64,000 nucleotides of DNA from Bacillus massilioanorexius (GCF_902374955.1 NZ_CABKRX010000045.1:27441-91440); one strand, 5' to 3'. Positions 8,350 through 17,134 are shown, counted from the stretch's first letter. Numbers and translations are program-made. Notes: generated by a model from the sequence alone, not told the origin.

Positions 8350-9009
8350 TTATTTCTTATGTTTTTTAATAAACTGTTGACGAAACACTTGCTTTTCTTC
8401 ACTTTCATTCAGTGATGTTAATTCAGTCTCTGTTAATTTACCATTTCCTCTTTTAATAACATACACATCTACTTCTTTTTTGCCCCATTCATTATATACA
8501 TCTTGTACCGTCTCATAGTATAAATCTAATTTATTACCTTTAATGGCTCCACCAATATCAGCTACCACTCCATAGCCGTAATCCGGAATATAAAGAATCG
8601 TACCTATTGGAAAAACGTTGATATCAGCTGCAATAGTGGAGTAGTAATCTCTCTTCACTTTTACTCCAGAATACGTAATCCCATAGGAAGGATGATTTGG
8701 ACTTTTCCCCGTAGATTCAAAACCAGCAGTATAGCCCGTTGCAATAACACTAGCTTTTTTATACATTGAAAAATCCTCTTCTAATTCATCAGGGAGCGTT
8801 TCTTCCTGTGCTGTTGTATTTCGACTAGTTGGCAAATCGATATAAGCTTGTAATCTTTGACTAAATCCTTCTATACTTTGATCCTTTTCAGCTAATAAAA
8901 ATAACTCTCGAGCTTTCACACCTGTAAGATGAAAGTATGTCGCTTGTATAGCTAACAAAAATAGTAATAAAACAAATACTAATTTCAACAATTTTTTATT
9001 TTTTTTCAT
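8350..9009 (-). CDS. yuiC: 3D-domain protein YuiC (Sps/MltA-fold lytic transglycosylase-like)
   Basis: The 219-aa protein has an N-terminal membrane anchor (KLLKLVFVLLLFLLAIQA, about residues 6-23), an exported linker, and a C-terminal 3D (Asp-Asp-Asp) domain at about residues 100-185. Conserved parts are ATGYTAG, SGVKVKR, the FPIGT turn and the aspartates in YIPDYGYGVVADIGG and KLDLYY. Related 3D/Sps domains adopt an MltA-like fold and cleave peptidoglycan in resuscitation and sporulation, so a surface wall-active enzyme is likely. The start at 9009 follows GGAGTGGAGAG; an upstream in-frame start is less likely. Confidence 0.88.
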   Translation of the reverse strand: MKKNKKLLKLVFVLLLFLLAIQATYFHLTGVKARELFLLAEKDQSIEGFSQRLQAYIDLPTSRNTTAQEETLPDELEEDFSMYKKASVIATGYTAGFESTGKSPNHPSYGITYSGVKVKRDYYSTIAADINVFPIGTILYIPDYGYGVVADIGGAIKGNKLDLYYETVQDVYNEWGKKEVDVYVIKRGNGKLTETELTSLNESEEKQVFRQQFIKKHKK

Positions 9010-9104
9010 TTTCTCTCCACTCCTCTCGGAAATAGTACTTTCCAAAAAGAATAGAAAATATGCATTTCAAAAAACGTTAATGTTCCTTCATTATTTTTCC
9101 ATGG

Positions 9105-9222
9105 GGTAAGCCAGTGCTCCTTTAAGAGTCTTGTTCCTTACGCTCTACAGCATATCTTTTTATCCCCTTTTTTCCTAACAAGCGTAATGAAAAGCAACTA
9201 CAATCTTAAAAAAACAGCCTTT
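9105..9222 (+). repeat. Decayed dispersed TIR element, right half (piece B)
   Basis: The segment AGTGCTCCTTTAAGAGTC, then CCTTACGCTC, ATCTTTTTAT and a terminal ACAATCTTAAAAAAACAGCC resemble the second half of copy A at 4555-4648. Many mismatches make the boundaries approximate. Confidence 0.5.
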
Positions 9223-9256
9223 TCCGAAAAAAAAGGAGCTATTTCAATAGCTCCTT
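9223..9256 (-). terminator. Probable terminator of yuiB
   Basis: AAGGAGCTAT (9233-9242) pairs with ATAGCTCCTT (9247-9256). On the minus strand it is followed by T8. It lies about 225 bases after the yuiB stop with no gene between. Confidence 0.65.
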
Positions 9257-9274
9257 AAAACATCGTATTTTTCT

Positions 9275-9380
9275 TTTATTTCTGTTTAGCAAACCTTGTC
9301 GCTTATGAACAAATAGTGAGCAACTTTAAGCTAAATTCTGCTTCAAAATACGAGCTTTCCGCTAGTGACAGTATTCCACC
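9275..9380 (+). repeat. Decayed dispersed TIR element, left half (piece C)
   Basis: CTGTTTAGCAAACCTTGTC, GCTTATGAACAAATAGTGAG and AATTCTGCTTC follow the first half of copies A, D and E. Piece B (a right half) lies to its left, so the two halves are in swapped order around the yuiB terminator. Confidence 0.5.
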
Positions 9381-9480
9381 GTGGCATATAGCACTTATGG
9401 ATTCTAAACAAGTCCACTGACATTATAAAAACAACATACTTAATGGCCTATGTATAAACAAAATACATATTATTCTGTCT

Positions 9481-9804
9481 TTAAAACATTTGATATCCTT
9501 TTTTTCTTAAATATTTCATCGTAACTCCTGCTGCAATCGCTCCTAAAAATCCACTTCCTAATATAATAATGTCAGCCAATTGAATAGAAGCGATTCTTTC
9601 TCCGAGGTGACTAATTGTGTTGATAGGCTCCTTTAAATAATAAGTAAACTTAGCATTATTTATGATGTACAGTGATACTATTGGAAATAGCACAGCCATG
9701 ATCCATGAAGCCCTAAATAACATATTAAGTAGGAATCCAATACCATAAAATAAAACAAAAAATAGTACAATAGAAATAATTAACGATGGAATAGATAAAG
9801 GCAT
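9481..9804 (-). CDS. yuiB: Membrane protein YuiB
   Basis: The 107-aa protein has three hydrophobic segments, at about residues 7-28, 34-48 and 76-97, and ends in LRKKGYQMF. It matches my memory of B. subtilis YuiB closely in length, N-terminal FFVLFYGIGFLLNML and C-terminus. The function is unknown. GGGGGAC precedes the ATG. It sits between yuiC and the Nudix gene as in related bacilli. Confidence 0.85.
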   Translation of the reverse strand: MPLSIPSLIISIVLFFVLFYGIGFLLNMLFRASWIMAVLFPIVSLYIINNAKFTYYLKEPINTISHLGERIASIQLADIIILGSGFLGAIAAGVTMKYLRKKGYQMF

Positions 9805-9888
9805 CTTCTAAGTCCCCCTTTGAACATTATACTAAGTTTACTTAATGCACAATTATCCGTCAATTACCAATATTGTAAAATAAAAACT

Positions 9889-10371
9889 TTAAAGAAACAA
9901 TTTATATGATAGATAACCAAATTGATTTCCAGGGTCCATATTATCTATTAATCTCTTAACATTATCTGTTTCTAGAGTCATCATATGCTTTAATAATGGA
10001 GAACAATAAGGATCTATCTGTATTTTTTCAGGAGACATATACACCGCTTCATATAATTCATCATACTGAATCACGATTTCTTCATGAAGAGGCTTTAATA
10101 AAAACATAACCATATTATCGCTATAGCCATCAGAAAGTACACCGCTTCTCATGCCCAGCATTCCTTTCACTTCTGTATCAATTCCTGTTTCTTCTTTAAT
10201 TTCACGAACAGCAGCCTCATCTACTGTTTCATCCTCTTTTACAAACCCTGCTGGCAATGACCAAAATCCTTTTAATCCACCATATTTCTTTTTGACAATT
10301 AACCATTCACCCTTCTTATTAATCACAATACCACACACAGCAAGCCATACGTTTCTACATCTTTCGCTCAT
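9889..10371 (-). CDS. Nudix hydrolase
   Basis: The 160-aa protein has a complete Nudix box, G-x5-E-x7-REIKEETGI, at about residues 44-66. The REVQEEXGU-type acidic residues bind Mg2+ and hydrolyse a nucleoside diphosphate linked to another moiety. The preceding LPAGFV motif is typical of pyrophosphohydrolases, but the substrate cannot be read from sequence. The ATG at 10371 follows GGGGGAAGAG. Upstream of it is the yumB terminator, so it is transcribed on its own. Confidence 0.88.
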   Translation of the reverse strand: MSERCRNVWLAVCGIVINKKGEWLIVKKKYGGLKGFWSLPAGFVKEDETVDEAAVREIKEETGIDTEVKGMLGMRSGVLSDGYSDNMVMFLLKPLHEEIVIQYDELYEAVYMSPEKIQIDPYCSPLLKHMMTLETDNVKRLIDNMDPGNQFGYLSYKLFL

Positions 10372-10410
10372 ATCTCTTCCCCCATTTATACACAATTATC
10401 TAGTTTATAA

Positions 10411-10440
10411 AAACGCCTTGCTTATATTAGCAAGGCGTTA
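10411..10440 (-). terminator. Terminator of yumB
   Basis: AACGCCTTGCT (10412-10422) pairs perfectly with AGCAAGGCGTT (10429-10439). On the minus strand it runs into TTTTTA. Confidence 0.8.
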
Positions 10441-10460
10441 ATCCCTATATTTCTAATCTT

Positions 10461-11678
10461 TTACAAAATGTTGAATTTCCCTTTCTTTACTACAAGAGGA
10501 GTACCTCCAATTAGGAAAAGCGCCCGATTATCAATAATTTTTTTCATAAAAGATGCCGATTTGCCAGTTAATTTTCTTCCGAATACAAGACCAATCGCAT
10601 CATCTTCTCCTAATGAGCATACACTTCCTTTTAAATCCGGTTGAAATTCTTCTAGTTTTGATTCATTTCGAACAAGCAAAGTGATATTTTTAGAACATGT
10701 TTCTGCTTGTTGCATAGCAATTTGAGCAGTTGGTGGATATGGACGATTTGTTTCTTCATTAATGATTAACGAACTATCTCCAATAACGAAGATAGATTCT
10801 TCCTCGGGAGCACGTAAATCTTTGTTTACTTTAACCCTTCCACGCATCGTCTCAATCCCAGACTTATCGATTAGGGGATTTCCTCTCACACCCGCAGCCC
10901 AAACAACTGTTGATGCTTTAATTTCTTCCACGTTATCATTAGCAGCAGAAACTAATATACCGTCAGCTGTACATTCTTTGATAGCTGTTCCAATCCTAAA
11001 TTCTACACCTTTTTTCTCTAAAATGGCCACAGCATACTTCACTAGTTCTTCGTCAAAACCTGGTAATACTGTTGGAGCAGCTTCTACACAAATTATTCTA
11101 ACTTTATTATAGTCTACATCATGTTCTTTTGATAGTTTTGGTATACGGTTTACTAGCTCTCCTAAAAATTCAATTCCTGTAAAGCCTGCACCACCTACTA
11201 TAATGGTAATCCTCTCTTGTTGTTTATATTCTTCTGTTCCGTACGTCGCAAATTGATACTCTATGTGATTGCGTATTTTCCTCGCAGAATTTAAATTACT
11301 TATTGAAAATGCATATTCTTTTAATCCTTTTATCCCAAAAGTTTCGGGTACTGATCCTAAAGCAATAACCAAGAAGTCATATTCTATTTCACCACTTAAA
11401 AGAAGGATTCTTTTCGCATCTTTCTTTATATCAACAACTGTATCTTTTATAAATTGCACTTTATTTTGATCAATTACTTTACTAATTTCATAACGAACTC
11501 GGTCATAAGATAAAGTACCAGCTGATGCTTCATGTAACCATGTCGTCTCATAATGATACGTATTATTATTTATAAGAATGATTTCCGCTTCATTAACACC
11601 CAAGCTTTTTTGTAAACGAACAGTAGTTGTCAATCCTGCATATCCAGCACCTAAAATAACAATTCTTGGTTTTTTCAA
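10461..11678 (-). CDS. yumB: NADH dehydrogenase-like flavoprotein YumB (NDH-2 family)
   Basis: The 405-aa type II NAD(P)H dehydrogenase-like protein has an FAD-binding ILGAGYAGL near residue 8, an NAD(P)-binding IIVGGAGFTGIEFLGEL near 160, and an FAD-contacting VIGDSS near 300. It probably passes electrons from NADH to the quinone pool at the membrane face without proton pumping. Its exact acceptor is inferred. The best start is a TTG at 11678 behind a weak GTGAGAAATA; I see no better ATG. It is divergent from yumC across 357 bases. Confidence 0.9.
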   Translation of the reverse strand: MKKPRIVILGAGYAGLTTTVRLQKSLGVNEAEIILINNNTYHYETTWLHEASAGTLSYDRVRYEISKVIDQNKVQFIKDTVVDIKKDAKRILLLSGEIEYDFLVIALGSVPETFGIKGLKEYAFSISNLNSARKIRNHIEYQFATYGTEEYKQQERITIIVGGAGFTGIEFLGELVNRIPKLSKEHDVDYNKVRIICVEAAPTVLPGFDEELVKYAVAILEKKGVEFRIGTAIKECTADGILVSAANDNVEEIKASTVVWAAGVRGNPLIDKSGIETMRGRVKVNKDLRAPEEESIFVIGDSSLIINEETNRPYPPTAQIAMQQAETCSKNITLLVRNESKLEEFQPDLKGSVCSLGEDDAIGLVFGRKLTGKSASFMKKIIDNRALFLIGGTPLVVKKGKFNIL

Positions 11679-12035
11679 TATTTCTCACATCCATCTTTAT
11701 CAAAATTCATCTATTGATTCATTCTATGTTCTCCATCTTCTTATTAATAAATGTATACAGATTTATTCCAAACATTCATATTCCCAACATGTTGCACAAG
11801 AAATATACTTATTTATGAATTAGTGTCTATTTATTTGCAATATGTAATATGGTAAATTAAGCATATCAACTTGTAAGGTAAACTAAATGTTCAAAATACA
11901 TATTTTAAAATATTAATTCAAAATAATAATTGTTCATAAATTTTTATAATTATTTACCGATTTTAACAACCGGCTTCATGTATTATGGTAAAATGTATAA
12001 AAAATTGTGTATTTTTCACATAAGGGGGAATTTGC
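11679..12035. other. Intergenic region between yumB and yumC
   Basis: Very AT-rich spacer that must carry the promoters of both divergent flavoprotein genes. A TTGTG...TCACA inverted motif near 12004-12020 is faintly like a Rex redox-repressor box, but the spacing is off by one, so I do not call it. Confidence 0.4.
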
Positions 12036-13031
12036 GTGACTGAGGAACAAAAAGTTTATGATATCACAATCATAGGTGGTGGACCTGTAGGACTATTTAC
12101 TGCTTTCTATGGTGGAATGAGACAAGCGTCTGTAAAGATTATCGAAAGCTTGCCACAATTAGGTGGACAATTAACAGCATTATATCCCGAAAAATATATT
12201 TATGATGTTGCAGGTTTTCCAAAAGTACGCGCACAAGAGCTTGTAAATAATTTAAAGGAACAAATGAAAAAGTTTGAACCTACGGTTGTGCTAGAAGAAG
12301 CTGTTGAACAAGTTGAAAAACAAGCAGACGGTGTCTTTAAGCTGACCACAAATGGTGGCGAACATTTCACGAAATCACTTATTATTACTGCTGGTAACGG
12401 AGCTTTTCAACCTCGACGTTTAGAACTCGATGGAGCAATTAAATATGAAAAGTCTAATATTCATTACTTTATTGATGATTTAAATCAGTTTGCGGGTCAA
12501 AAAGTCGTAGTTTGCGGTGGCGGAGATTCTGCTGTGGATTGGGCTTTAATGCTTGAAAACATCGCAGAAAAAGTATATATCGTTCATCGTCGTGACAAAT
12601 TCCGTGCTCATGAGCATAGTGTTGAAAACTTACACAATTCCAAAGTCATTGTAAAAACTCCTTACGTTCCCGCAGAAATTATCGGTGATGATGAAAAAGT
12701 AACGCAAATCGTTTTAGAAAATGCTACAGATGGATCAAAAGAAGTAATTGATCTAGATGCACTGATTGTAAACTTTGGATTTATTTCTTCATTAGGTCCT
12801 ATCAAAACTTGGGGATTAGAAATTGAAAAGAATTCTATTGTAGTAAATTCTAAAATGGAAACAAATATCGAAGGAATTTATGCTGCAGGTGACATTTGTA
12901 CGTATGATGGTAAAGTTAAACTAATTGCAAGTGGTTTCGGAGAAGCTCCAACAGCTATCAATAATGCTAAAGCCTATATTGATCCAAAAGCTAAAGTACA
13001 ACCTCTTCATAGTACATCTCTATTTAAATAA
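12036..13031 (+). CDS. yumC: Ferredoxin/flavodoxin--NADP+ reductase, thioredoxin-reductase type
   Basis: The 331-aa FAD enzyme transfers electrons between NADPH and ferredoxin or flavodoxin. It is the FNR2 type, related to thioredoxin reductase but lacking the redox CxxC. FAD-binding IIGGGPVGLFTAFYGG is near residue 11, NADPH-binding VVCGGGDSAVDWAL near 165, and a C-terminal FAD motif IEGIYAAGDIC near 280. It starts with GTG behind AAGGGGGA. Two hairpin terminators follow. B. subtilis YumC is the characterised homologue I recall. Confidence 0.93.
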   Translation: MTEEQKVYDITIIGGGPVGLFTAFYGGMRQASVKIIESLPQLGGQLTALYPEKYIYDVAGFPKVRAQELVNNLKEQMKKFEPTVVLEEAVEQVEKQADGVFKLTTNGGEHFTKSLIITAGNGAFQPRRLELDGAIKYEKSNIHYFIDDLNQFAGQKVVVCGGGDSAVDWALMLENIAEKVYIVHRRDKFRAHEHSVENLHNSKVIVKTPYVPAEIIGDDEKVTQIVLENATDGSKEVIDLDALIVNFGFISSLGPIKTWGLEIEKNSIVVNSKMETNIEGIYAAGDICTYDGKVKLIASGFGEAPTAINNAKAYIDPKAKVQPLHSTSLFK

Positions 13032-13058
13032 AAAAGTCATTATACATGACTTTTTATT
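13032..13058 (+). terminator. Terminator of yumC
   Basis: AAAAGTCAT (13032-13040) pairs with ATGACTTTT (13046-13054), followed by more T residues, directly after the stop codon. Confidence 0.7.
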
Positions 13059-13130
13059 ACTTCTAGGTGCCTTTCTGTATCTTTTACTACCTGAAAAAGA
13101 GGGACCTGAGGCATCGTTTCATAATATAAT

Positions 13131-13220
13131 AAGACCTTATCGATAGTTAAAGTCATAAAACATCCACTATCAATAAGGTCATTTCTACAACCCTGAATAT
13201 ACTTTCTGGGTTGTTTTTTT
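13131..13220. terminator. Tandem hairpins between yumC and yutM
   Basis: There are two further stems. AAGACCTTAT-GATAGT (13131-13147) pairs with ACTATC-ATAAGGTC (13166-13180). ACAACCC (13187-13193) pairs with GGGTTGT (13208-13214), followed by a T-run. The second looks like a plus-strand terminator and may also insulate yutM. Confidence 0.6.
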
Positions 13221-13253
13221 CATTTTAAGAGTAAAAATACGTACGTTTACAGA

Positions 13254-13616
13254 TTAACACTCTTCAGGCTTACCTGCATTCTTCGCCGTACGGAAAGAAG
13301 AACCACATCCACATGATGCAATCGCATTTGGATTGTCAATGGTAAATCCGCCGCCCATCATGGATTGCTTATAATCAATAATGGTTCCTTTTAAAATTCC
13401 TACGCTTTCCTGATCAATCACAATACCAATTCCATGTTGATTTAGTTCAACATCGTCATCGTTCACTTCTTGAGCAAATCCCATGCCATAAGAAAGACCA
13501 CTGCATCCTCCCCCATGAACCGCTACTCGTAGTAAGGATCCTTCTCCTTCATTTTCTTTCATCATATCTTTTATCTGCATTGCCGCAGATTCTGTAATTG
13601 TTATAATTTGTTCCAT
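13254..13616 (-). CDS. yutM: A-type Fe-S cluster carrier (HesB/IscA/ErpA family)
   Basis: The 120-aa protein binds and delivers Fe-S clusters. The three ligand cysteines of the family are present: HGGGCSGLSYG near residue 37 and SCGCGS near 103. The length and the N-terminal ITITESAAMQIKDMM are typical. It acts downstream of the SUF machinery encoded at 43.7-48.9 kb. AGGAGGTAAGAAA precedes the ATG. It is part of a neighbourhood rich in redox and Fe-S proteins. Confidence 0.92.
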   Translation of the reverse strand: MEQIITITESAAMQIKDMMKENEGEGSLLRVAVHGGGCSGLSYGMGFAQEVNDDDVELNQHGIGIVIDQESVGILKGTIIDYKQSMMGGGFTIDNPNAIASCGCGSSFRTAKNAGKPEEC

Positions 13617-13814
13617 TTTCTTACCTCCTATGACTTCCTGAATAGAATTTATACTTTACTACAAGTATATACAAAAATCTAATTTATGCTCAACTTATCG
13701 ATATGAACAAGTTTAAACTAGGACAAATTATTCAGAAAAATTTTCCCTTTTTATTGTTTTTGGCTTTATAATGAGATTATAAGAAAATACTCCCCGAAAA
13801 TGAGGTCGATTCCT

Positions 13815-14507
13815 ATGGAAAAGATAGAACCTTTATTCGATCGAAAAATCCAATGTCCTTTATGTGAAACAAACTATACATCAAAAAAAATTCGCTCTAA
13901 ATGTATTCAAGTACAAGAATACGACACAGACTTTTGCCCTAAATATAAAGAAGGAAGCATCAACGGTTTACTTTATAAAATATATGTTTGTCCAAGTTGT
14001 GGTTATGCATTTTCTAATGATTTTTCAAAATACTTTCCTCCCAATAGTAAAGAAAACATCATCAGTAGTATATGCTCTAAATGGATTCCACATAGTTTTA
14101 GTGGAGAAAGAACCGTTGAAGAAAGTATTAAGACATATAAATTAGCTGTTCTGTCAGCAACCTATAAGAAAGAGAAACACAGTTTAATTGCTGGTTTACT
14201 TTTAAGAATAGCTTGGTTAAATCGTCTGACTAAAAATGAAGAACAAGAGAAAAGATTTATGAAACTTGCCTTTCAGGAATATAACCAATCGTTTAGCACA
14301 GATGATTACAAAGGCACAAAAATATCAGATGTGAAAATTCTTTACTTAATGGCGGATCTTTCAAGACGGATTGGAGATATTGAACAAGCAACTAAATATT
14401 TATCGATGGTAATTGAACGCTCCAAAAGCTCAATTGAAACAGGCATAATTGAAATGGCCAAAGAAAGATGGAATGAAATACGCGAACAAAAAAAAGTAGT
14501 ACTTTAA
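13815..14507 (+). CDS. DUF2225 family protein with two CxxC zinc-ribbon-like pairs
   Basis: The 230-aa soluble protein has cysteines arranged CPLC (residue 13), C, C and CPSCGYAF (about 61), as in DUF2225 proteins of Firmicutes. The C-terminal two thirds are helical with TPR-like character (AGLLLRIAWLNRLTKNEEQEKRF, DLSRRIGDIEQATKYLSM). The function is unknown; metal binding is inferred from the cysteines. I prefer the ATG at 13815 over the one at 13800 because GAGGT sits eight bases before it. A hairpin follows at 14565. Confidence 0.8.
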   Translation: MEKIEPLFDRKIQCPLCETNYTSKKIRSKCIQVQEYDTDFCPKYKEGSINGLLYKIYVCPSCGYAFSNDFSKYFPPNSKENIISSICSKWIPHSFSGERTVEESIKTYKLAVLSATYKKEKHSLIAGLLLRIAWLNRLTKNEEQEKRFMKLAFQEYNQSFSTDDYKGTKISDVKILYLMADLSRRIGDIEQATKYLSMVIERSKSSIETGIIEMAKERWNEIREQKKVVL

Positions 14508-14564
14508 TATTTTTTTCGTCAATTTATAGATACAAAACATTCCCTCTCTCTCCCATAAAAATAT

Positions 14565-14598
14565 AAGGGACTGTTTCAATCAATCTGAAACAGCCCTT
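14565..14598. terminator. Hairpin after the DUF2225 gene
   Basis: AAGGG-CTGTTTCA (14565-14578) pairs with TGAAACAGCCCTT (14586-14598) with one bulged A. The T-run is weak on the plus strand and better on the minus strand (TATATTTTT). Confidence 0.6.
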
Positions 14599-14701
14599 CA
14601 TACTATGATATGTTCCTGTATTATTATACTTTGTTACATAATCCTATAGTCACTTATTACTAGCTATTGTCATAACACCATGTAATAGAACAAAACTATG
14701 A

Positions 14702-14941
14702 TCAAAAAATTCCGTTTTCTTCTATAAATTCATATATATTTTCTACAAGCTCGTCAGCATCCTCACCTGTTACCATTTCTCCGTTTACAAGTGCAAACAT
14801 GTAATGGCCACATTTACCACAATAACTTAGGCACCCATATTCAACTATGTCTAAATTAGGATCTTTTTGTAATTTTTCCAAGGCTGGATATGATCCACTT
14901 GCTACGTTGCTAACACAAAATTCAATTATTGGCTTTATCAT
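14702..14941 (-). CDS. yuzB: YuzB family protein (DUF1450)
   Basis: The 79-aa protein matches the YuzB/UPF0349 family, with an N-terminal MIKPIIEFCVSN and a central YGCLSYCGKCGHYMFALVNG whose cysteines (C9, C37, C41, C44) suggest a thioredoxin-like or metal/Fe-S-binding role. The function is not established. GTGAGGTG precedes the ATG. It lies beside yutJ and yuzD as in other bacilli. Confidence 0.9.
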   Translation of the reverse strand: MIKPIIEFCVSNVASGSYPALEKLQKDPNLDIVEYGCLSYCGKCGHYMFALVNGEMVTGEDADELVENIYEFIEENGIF

Positions 14942-15266
14942 GTTTTCACCTCACTACTAATAGTTATGCTACTCTGTTTCCTTTTTATAGTCAAACGATT
15001 GTTCATTGAATTCTAATTAACACAAAAAATTCAATAATTTAGAAAATAATATTGTAGAAATTATCCATCTTCGTTATACTAGCATATGGAATCGAACATC
15101 TACCATACCAAAGTTAATACAAATAGAAAAAATTATAGAAGACGTTTTGAAACCGTTTTTAATCAAATTCGGTTATAATAAAACTTGTTGCAATTATACG
15201 AATTAGGGGTAAGTATAAACAAAGGGAACAATTACAAACTAGCATAAACACAAAGGGGATAATGTG
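14942..15266. other. Intergenic region between yuzB and yutJ
   Basis: Divergent promoter region. A TTGAAA at 15147 and TATAAT at 15174 are visible, but 21 bases apart, too far for an ordinary sigma-A promoter. Nothing else stands out. Confidence 0.4.
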
Positions 15267-16334
15267 ATGAGAAAACTAGTTATACTTGGTGGAGGATACG
15301 GGGGTATGAGAATCCTTCACAGATTACTTCCAAATCATTTACCTGAGGATGTATCTATTACTTTAATCGATCGTAATCCTTACCACAGCTTGAAAACAGA
15401 ATACTATGCACTAGCCGCTGGTACTATTTCAGACCAGCATATTCGCGTTTCTTTTCCTGAGCATCCTAAACTTTCATATGTTTGTGGAAATGTTCAATCT
15501 ATTAATCTAGAAGAAAATGAAATTCTTTTAGAAGATGAAAGCAAAATTGAATATGATGATTTAGTTATTGGACTTGGCTGTGTTGATAAATATCACGGCG
15601 TTCCAGGTGCTAAAGAGTACACTTATAGCATCCAATCAATTGATCAAGCACGTAGAACGAGCCAAGTTTTAAATAATTTAGGCAATAATGCTTCTGTTTC
15701 TATCGTTGGTGCAGGATTAAGTGGTGTCGAACTAGCAAGCGAATTAATTGAAAGTCGCCCAGACTTACAAATAAAACTCTTCGATCGTGGCGAGCATATA
15801 CTATCTGCTTTCTCTCCACGTCTTAGTAAATATGTTGAAGATTGGTTTAAGTCAAATAACGTTGAAGTAATTAGTCGTTCTAATATAACTAAAGTAGAAG
15901 AAAATATTCTATACAATCATGACACAGCTATTGAAAACGATGTAATTGTTTGGACTGCTGGTATTCAACCAAATAAAATTGTACGTGATTTGCCAGTTGA
16001 AAAGGATAAGCAAGGACGTGTTATCTTAACACCTCAACATTTCATTCCAAATCATGAAAATGTATTTGTTGTTGGAGACTGTGCAAGTCTTGATCATGCT
16101 CCAAGTGCACAACTAGCGGAAGGCCAAGCTGAGCAGATCGTCGTAGTATTAGACAAAAAATGGAAAGGTGAACCTTTACCTGAAAGCTTTCCTAAGATAA
16201 AACTTAAAGGAATTCTTGGCTCTCTTGGTAAAAAACACGGATTTGGTTTAGTAAATGATCGTGCTATTACTGGTAGAGTTGCTAGATTGTTAAAATCAGG
16301 AATTTTATGGATGTACAAATTTCATAATGGATGA
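15267..16334 (+). CDS. yutJ: NADH dehydrogenase-like protein YutJ
   Basis: The 355-aa protein is an NDH-2-like pyridine-nucleotide flavoprotein. FAD-binding VILGGGYGGMRIL is at residue 5, a second Rossmann motif VSIVGAGLSGVELASEL near 148, and an FAD-contacting VFVVGDCASL near 265. It is related to yumB but clearly different in sequence. The C-terminus is short, lacking the extended membrane-binding helix of classical NDH-2, so its acceptor is uncertain. The ATG at 15267 follows AAAGGGG. A terminator follows at 16365. Confidence 0.9.
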   Translation: MRKLVILGGGYGGMRILHRLLPNHLPEDVSITLIDRNPYHSLKTEYYALAAGTISDQHIRVSFPEHPKLSYVCGNVQSINLEENEILLEDESKIEYDDLVIGLGCVDKYHGVPGAKEYTYSIQSIDQARRTSQVLNNLGNNASVSIVGAGLSGVELASELIESRPDLQIKLFDRGEHILSAFSPRLSKYVEDWFKSNNVEVISRSNITKVEENILYNHDTAIENDVIVWTAGIQPNKIVRDLPVEKDKQGRVILTPQHFIPNHENVFVVGDCASLDHAPSAQLAEGQAEQIVVVLDKKWKGEPLPESFPKIKLKGILGSLGKKHGFGLVNDRAITGRVARLLKSGILWMYKFHNG

Positions 16335-16364
16335 TGTAAACCATTAACCTTGACTATAATAATT

Positions 16365-16402
16365 AAAACTCGCTGCTCTAAAAAGAAAGCGAGTTTTTGT
16401 TT
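16365..16402 (+). terminator. Terminator of yutJ
   Basis: AAAACTCGCT (16365-16374) pairs with AGCGAGTTTT (16388-16397), followed by a T-rich tail. Confidence 0.85.
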
Positions 16403-16429
16403 TCTACTTTTCAAATCAAAATAAATTTT

Positions 16430-16759
16430 CTATTCCTTTACTTTAAATCCGTATCTCTCCATCTCTTTTACTACTTTTTTCAGATTCGGATTTCCTTCAC
16501 CTACAATTTCATCATTAATGACAACAACTGGATAGAACAAGTCCTCTTCAATGACCTTTTTAGAAAAAGCCGCCTTTTTTGCATCTTCTTGTTCTTCAAA
16601 AATGTCCACATATGTAACTGAAAATTTTTGTTCTGGAAACTTTCTAGTTAATGCAGCCTCAAGCCATTCATATGTATCTTTCGAAGAAGGTAGATTAACG
16701 CAACTTGCACATAACTGTTCTGCTCCATATACTATAATGTCAAAGTTTTCATTACTCAT
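16430..16759 (-). CDS. yuzD: YuzD, thioredoxin-like DUF1462 protein
   Basis: The 109-aa protein has a CASC motif in VYGAEQLCASCVNLPSS near residue 15, then DIFEEQEDAKK and YPVVVINDEIVGEG. This matches the DUF1462/YuzD family with a thioredoxin-like fold. The role is unknown; the CxxC suggests redox or Fe-S partner work alongside yutI, which lies divergent and next door. The start at 16759 follows GAAGGGA; an upstream in-frame start at 16798 lacks a suitable site. Confidence 0.88.
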   Translation of the reverse strand: MSNENFDIIVYGAEQLCASCVNLPSSKDTYEWLEAALTRKFPEQKFSVTYVDIFEEQEDAKKAAFSKKVIEEDLFYPVVVINDEIVGEGNPNLKKVVKEMERYGFKVKE

Positions 16760-16897
16760 CGCTTTTTCCCTTCTTTCCCAATTTCGTACTATTTTCATTG
16801 TAAAACATACTTTTCTTTTCTTAAAGCAAGAATACTCAATGGATTTTTTACCTTGTTGTGATTATAATATGTATAGATATAGAAAGGAGTCGATGAA

Positions 16898-17134
16898 ATG
16901 TCTGAGCAATCAATGTTAGAGCAAGTTCAAGAAGTACTAGATAAACTTCGTCCATTTTTATTACGCGATGGAGGAGATTGCGAACTTGTTGATGTCGAAG
17001 ATGGAATTGTTAAACTTCGTTTATTAGGTGCTTGTGGAAGCTGCCCAAGTTCTACAATCACTTTAAAAGCAGGCATCGAGCGTGCTCTTCTTGAAGAAGT
17101 ACCTGGTGTTATTGAAGTTGAACAAGTTTTTTAA
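16898..17134 (+). CDS. yutI: NifU C-terminal-domain Fe-S scaffold protein YutI
   Basis: The 78-aa NifU-like domain has the cluster-binding pair in LLGACGSCPSST near residue 47 and the surrounding block DGGDCELVDVEDG. Such Nfu-type proteins bind a [4Fe-4S] cluster between two subunits and pass it to apo-enzymes. GAAAGGAG lies upstream of the ATG. The gene is divergent from yuzD and ends in a terminator at 17149. Confidence 0.92.
   Translation: MSEQSMLEQVQEVLDKLRPFLLRDGGDCELVDVEDGIVKLRLLGACGSCPSSTITLKAGIERALLEEVPGVIEVEQVF

Noticed and set aside
8141..8380. Plus-strand open frame of 79 codons after yuiD
   Set aside because: No ribosome binding site, low-complexity hydrophobic translation, and it overlaps the 3' end of yuiC on the other strand.
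12004..12020. TTGTG...TCACA motif as a Rex operator upstream of yumC
   Set aside because: Half-site spacing is one base short and the left half is imperfect; too weak to call.
15147..15179. TTGAAA and TATAAT as the yutJ promoter
   Set aside because: The 21-base spacer is outside the normal range for sigma-A promoters.
16551..16919. Plus-strand frame overlapping yuzD
   Set aside because: It is antisense to yuzD, and the ribosome binding site near its end belongs to yutI.
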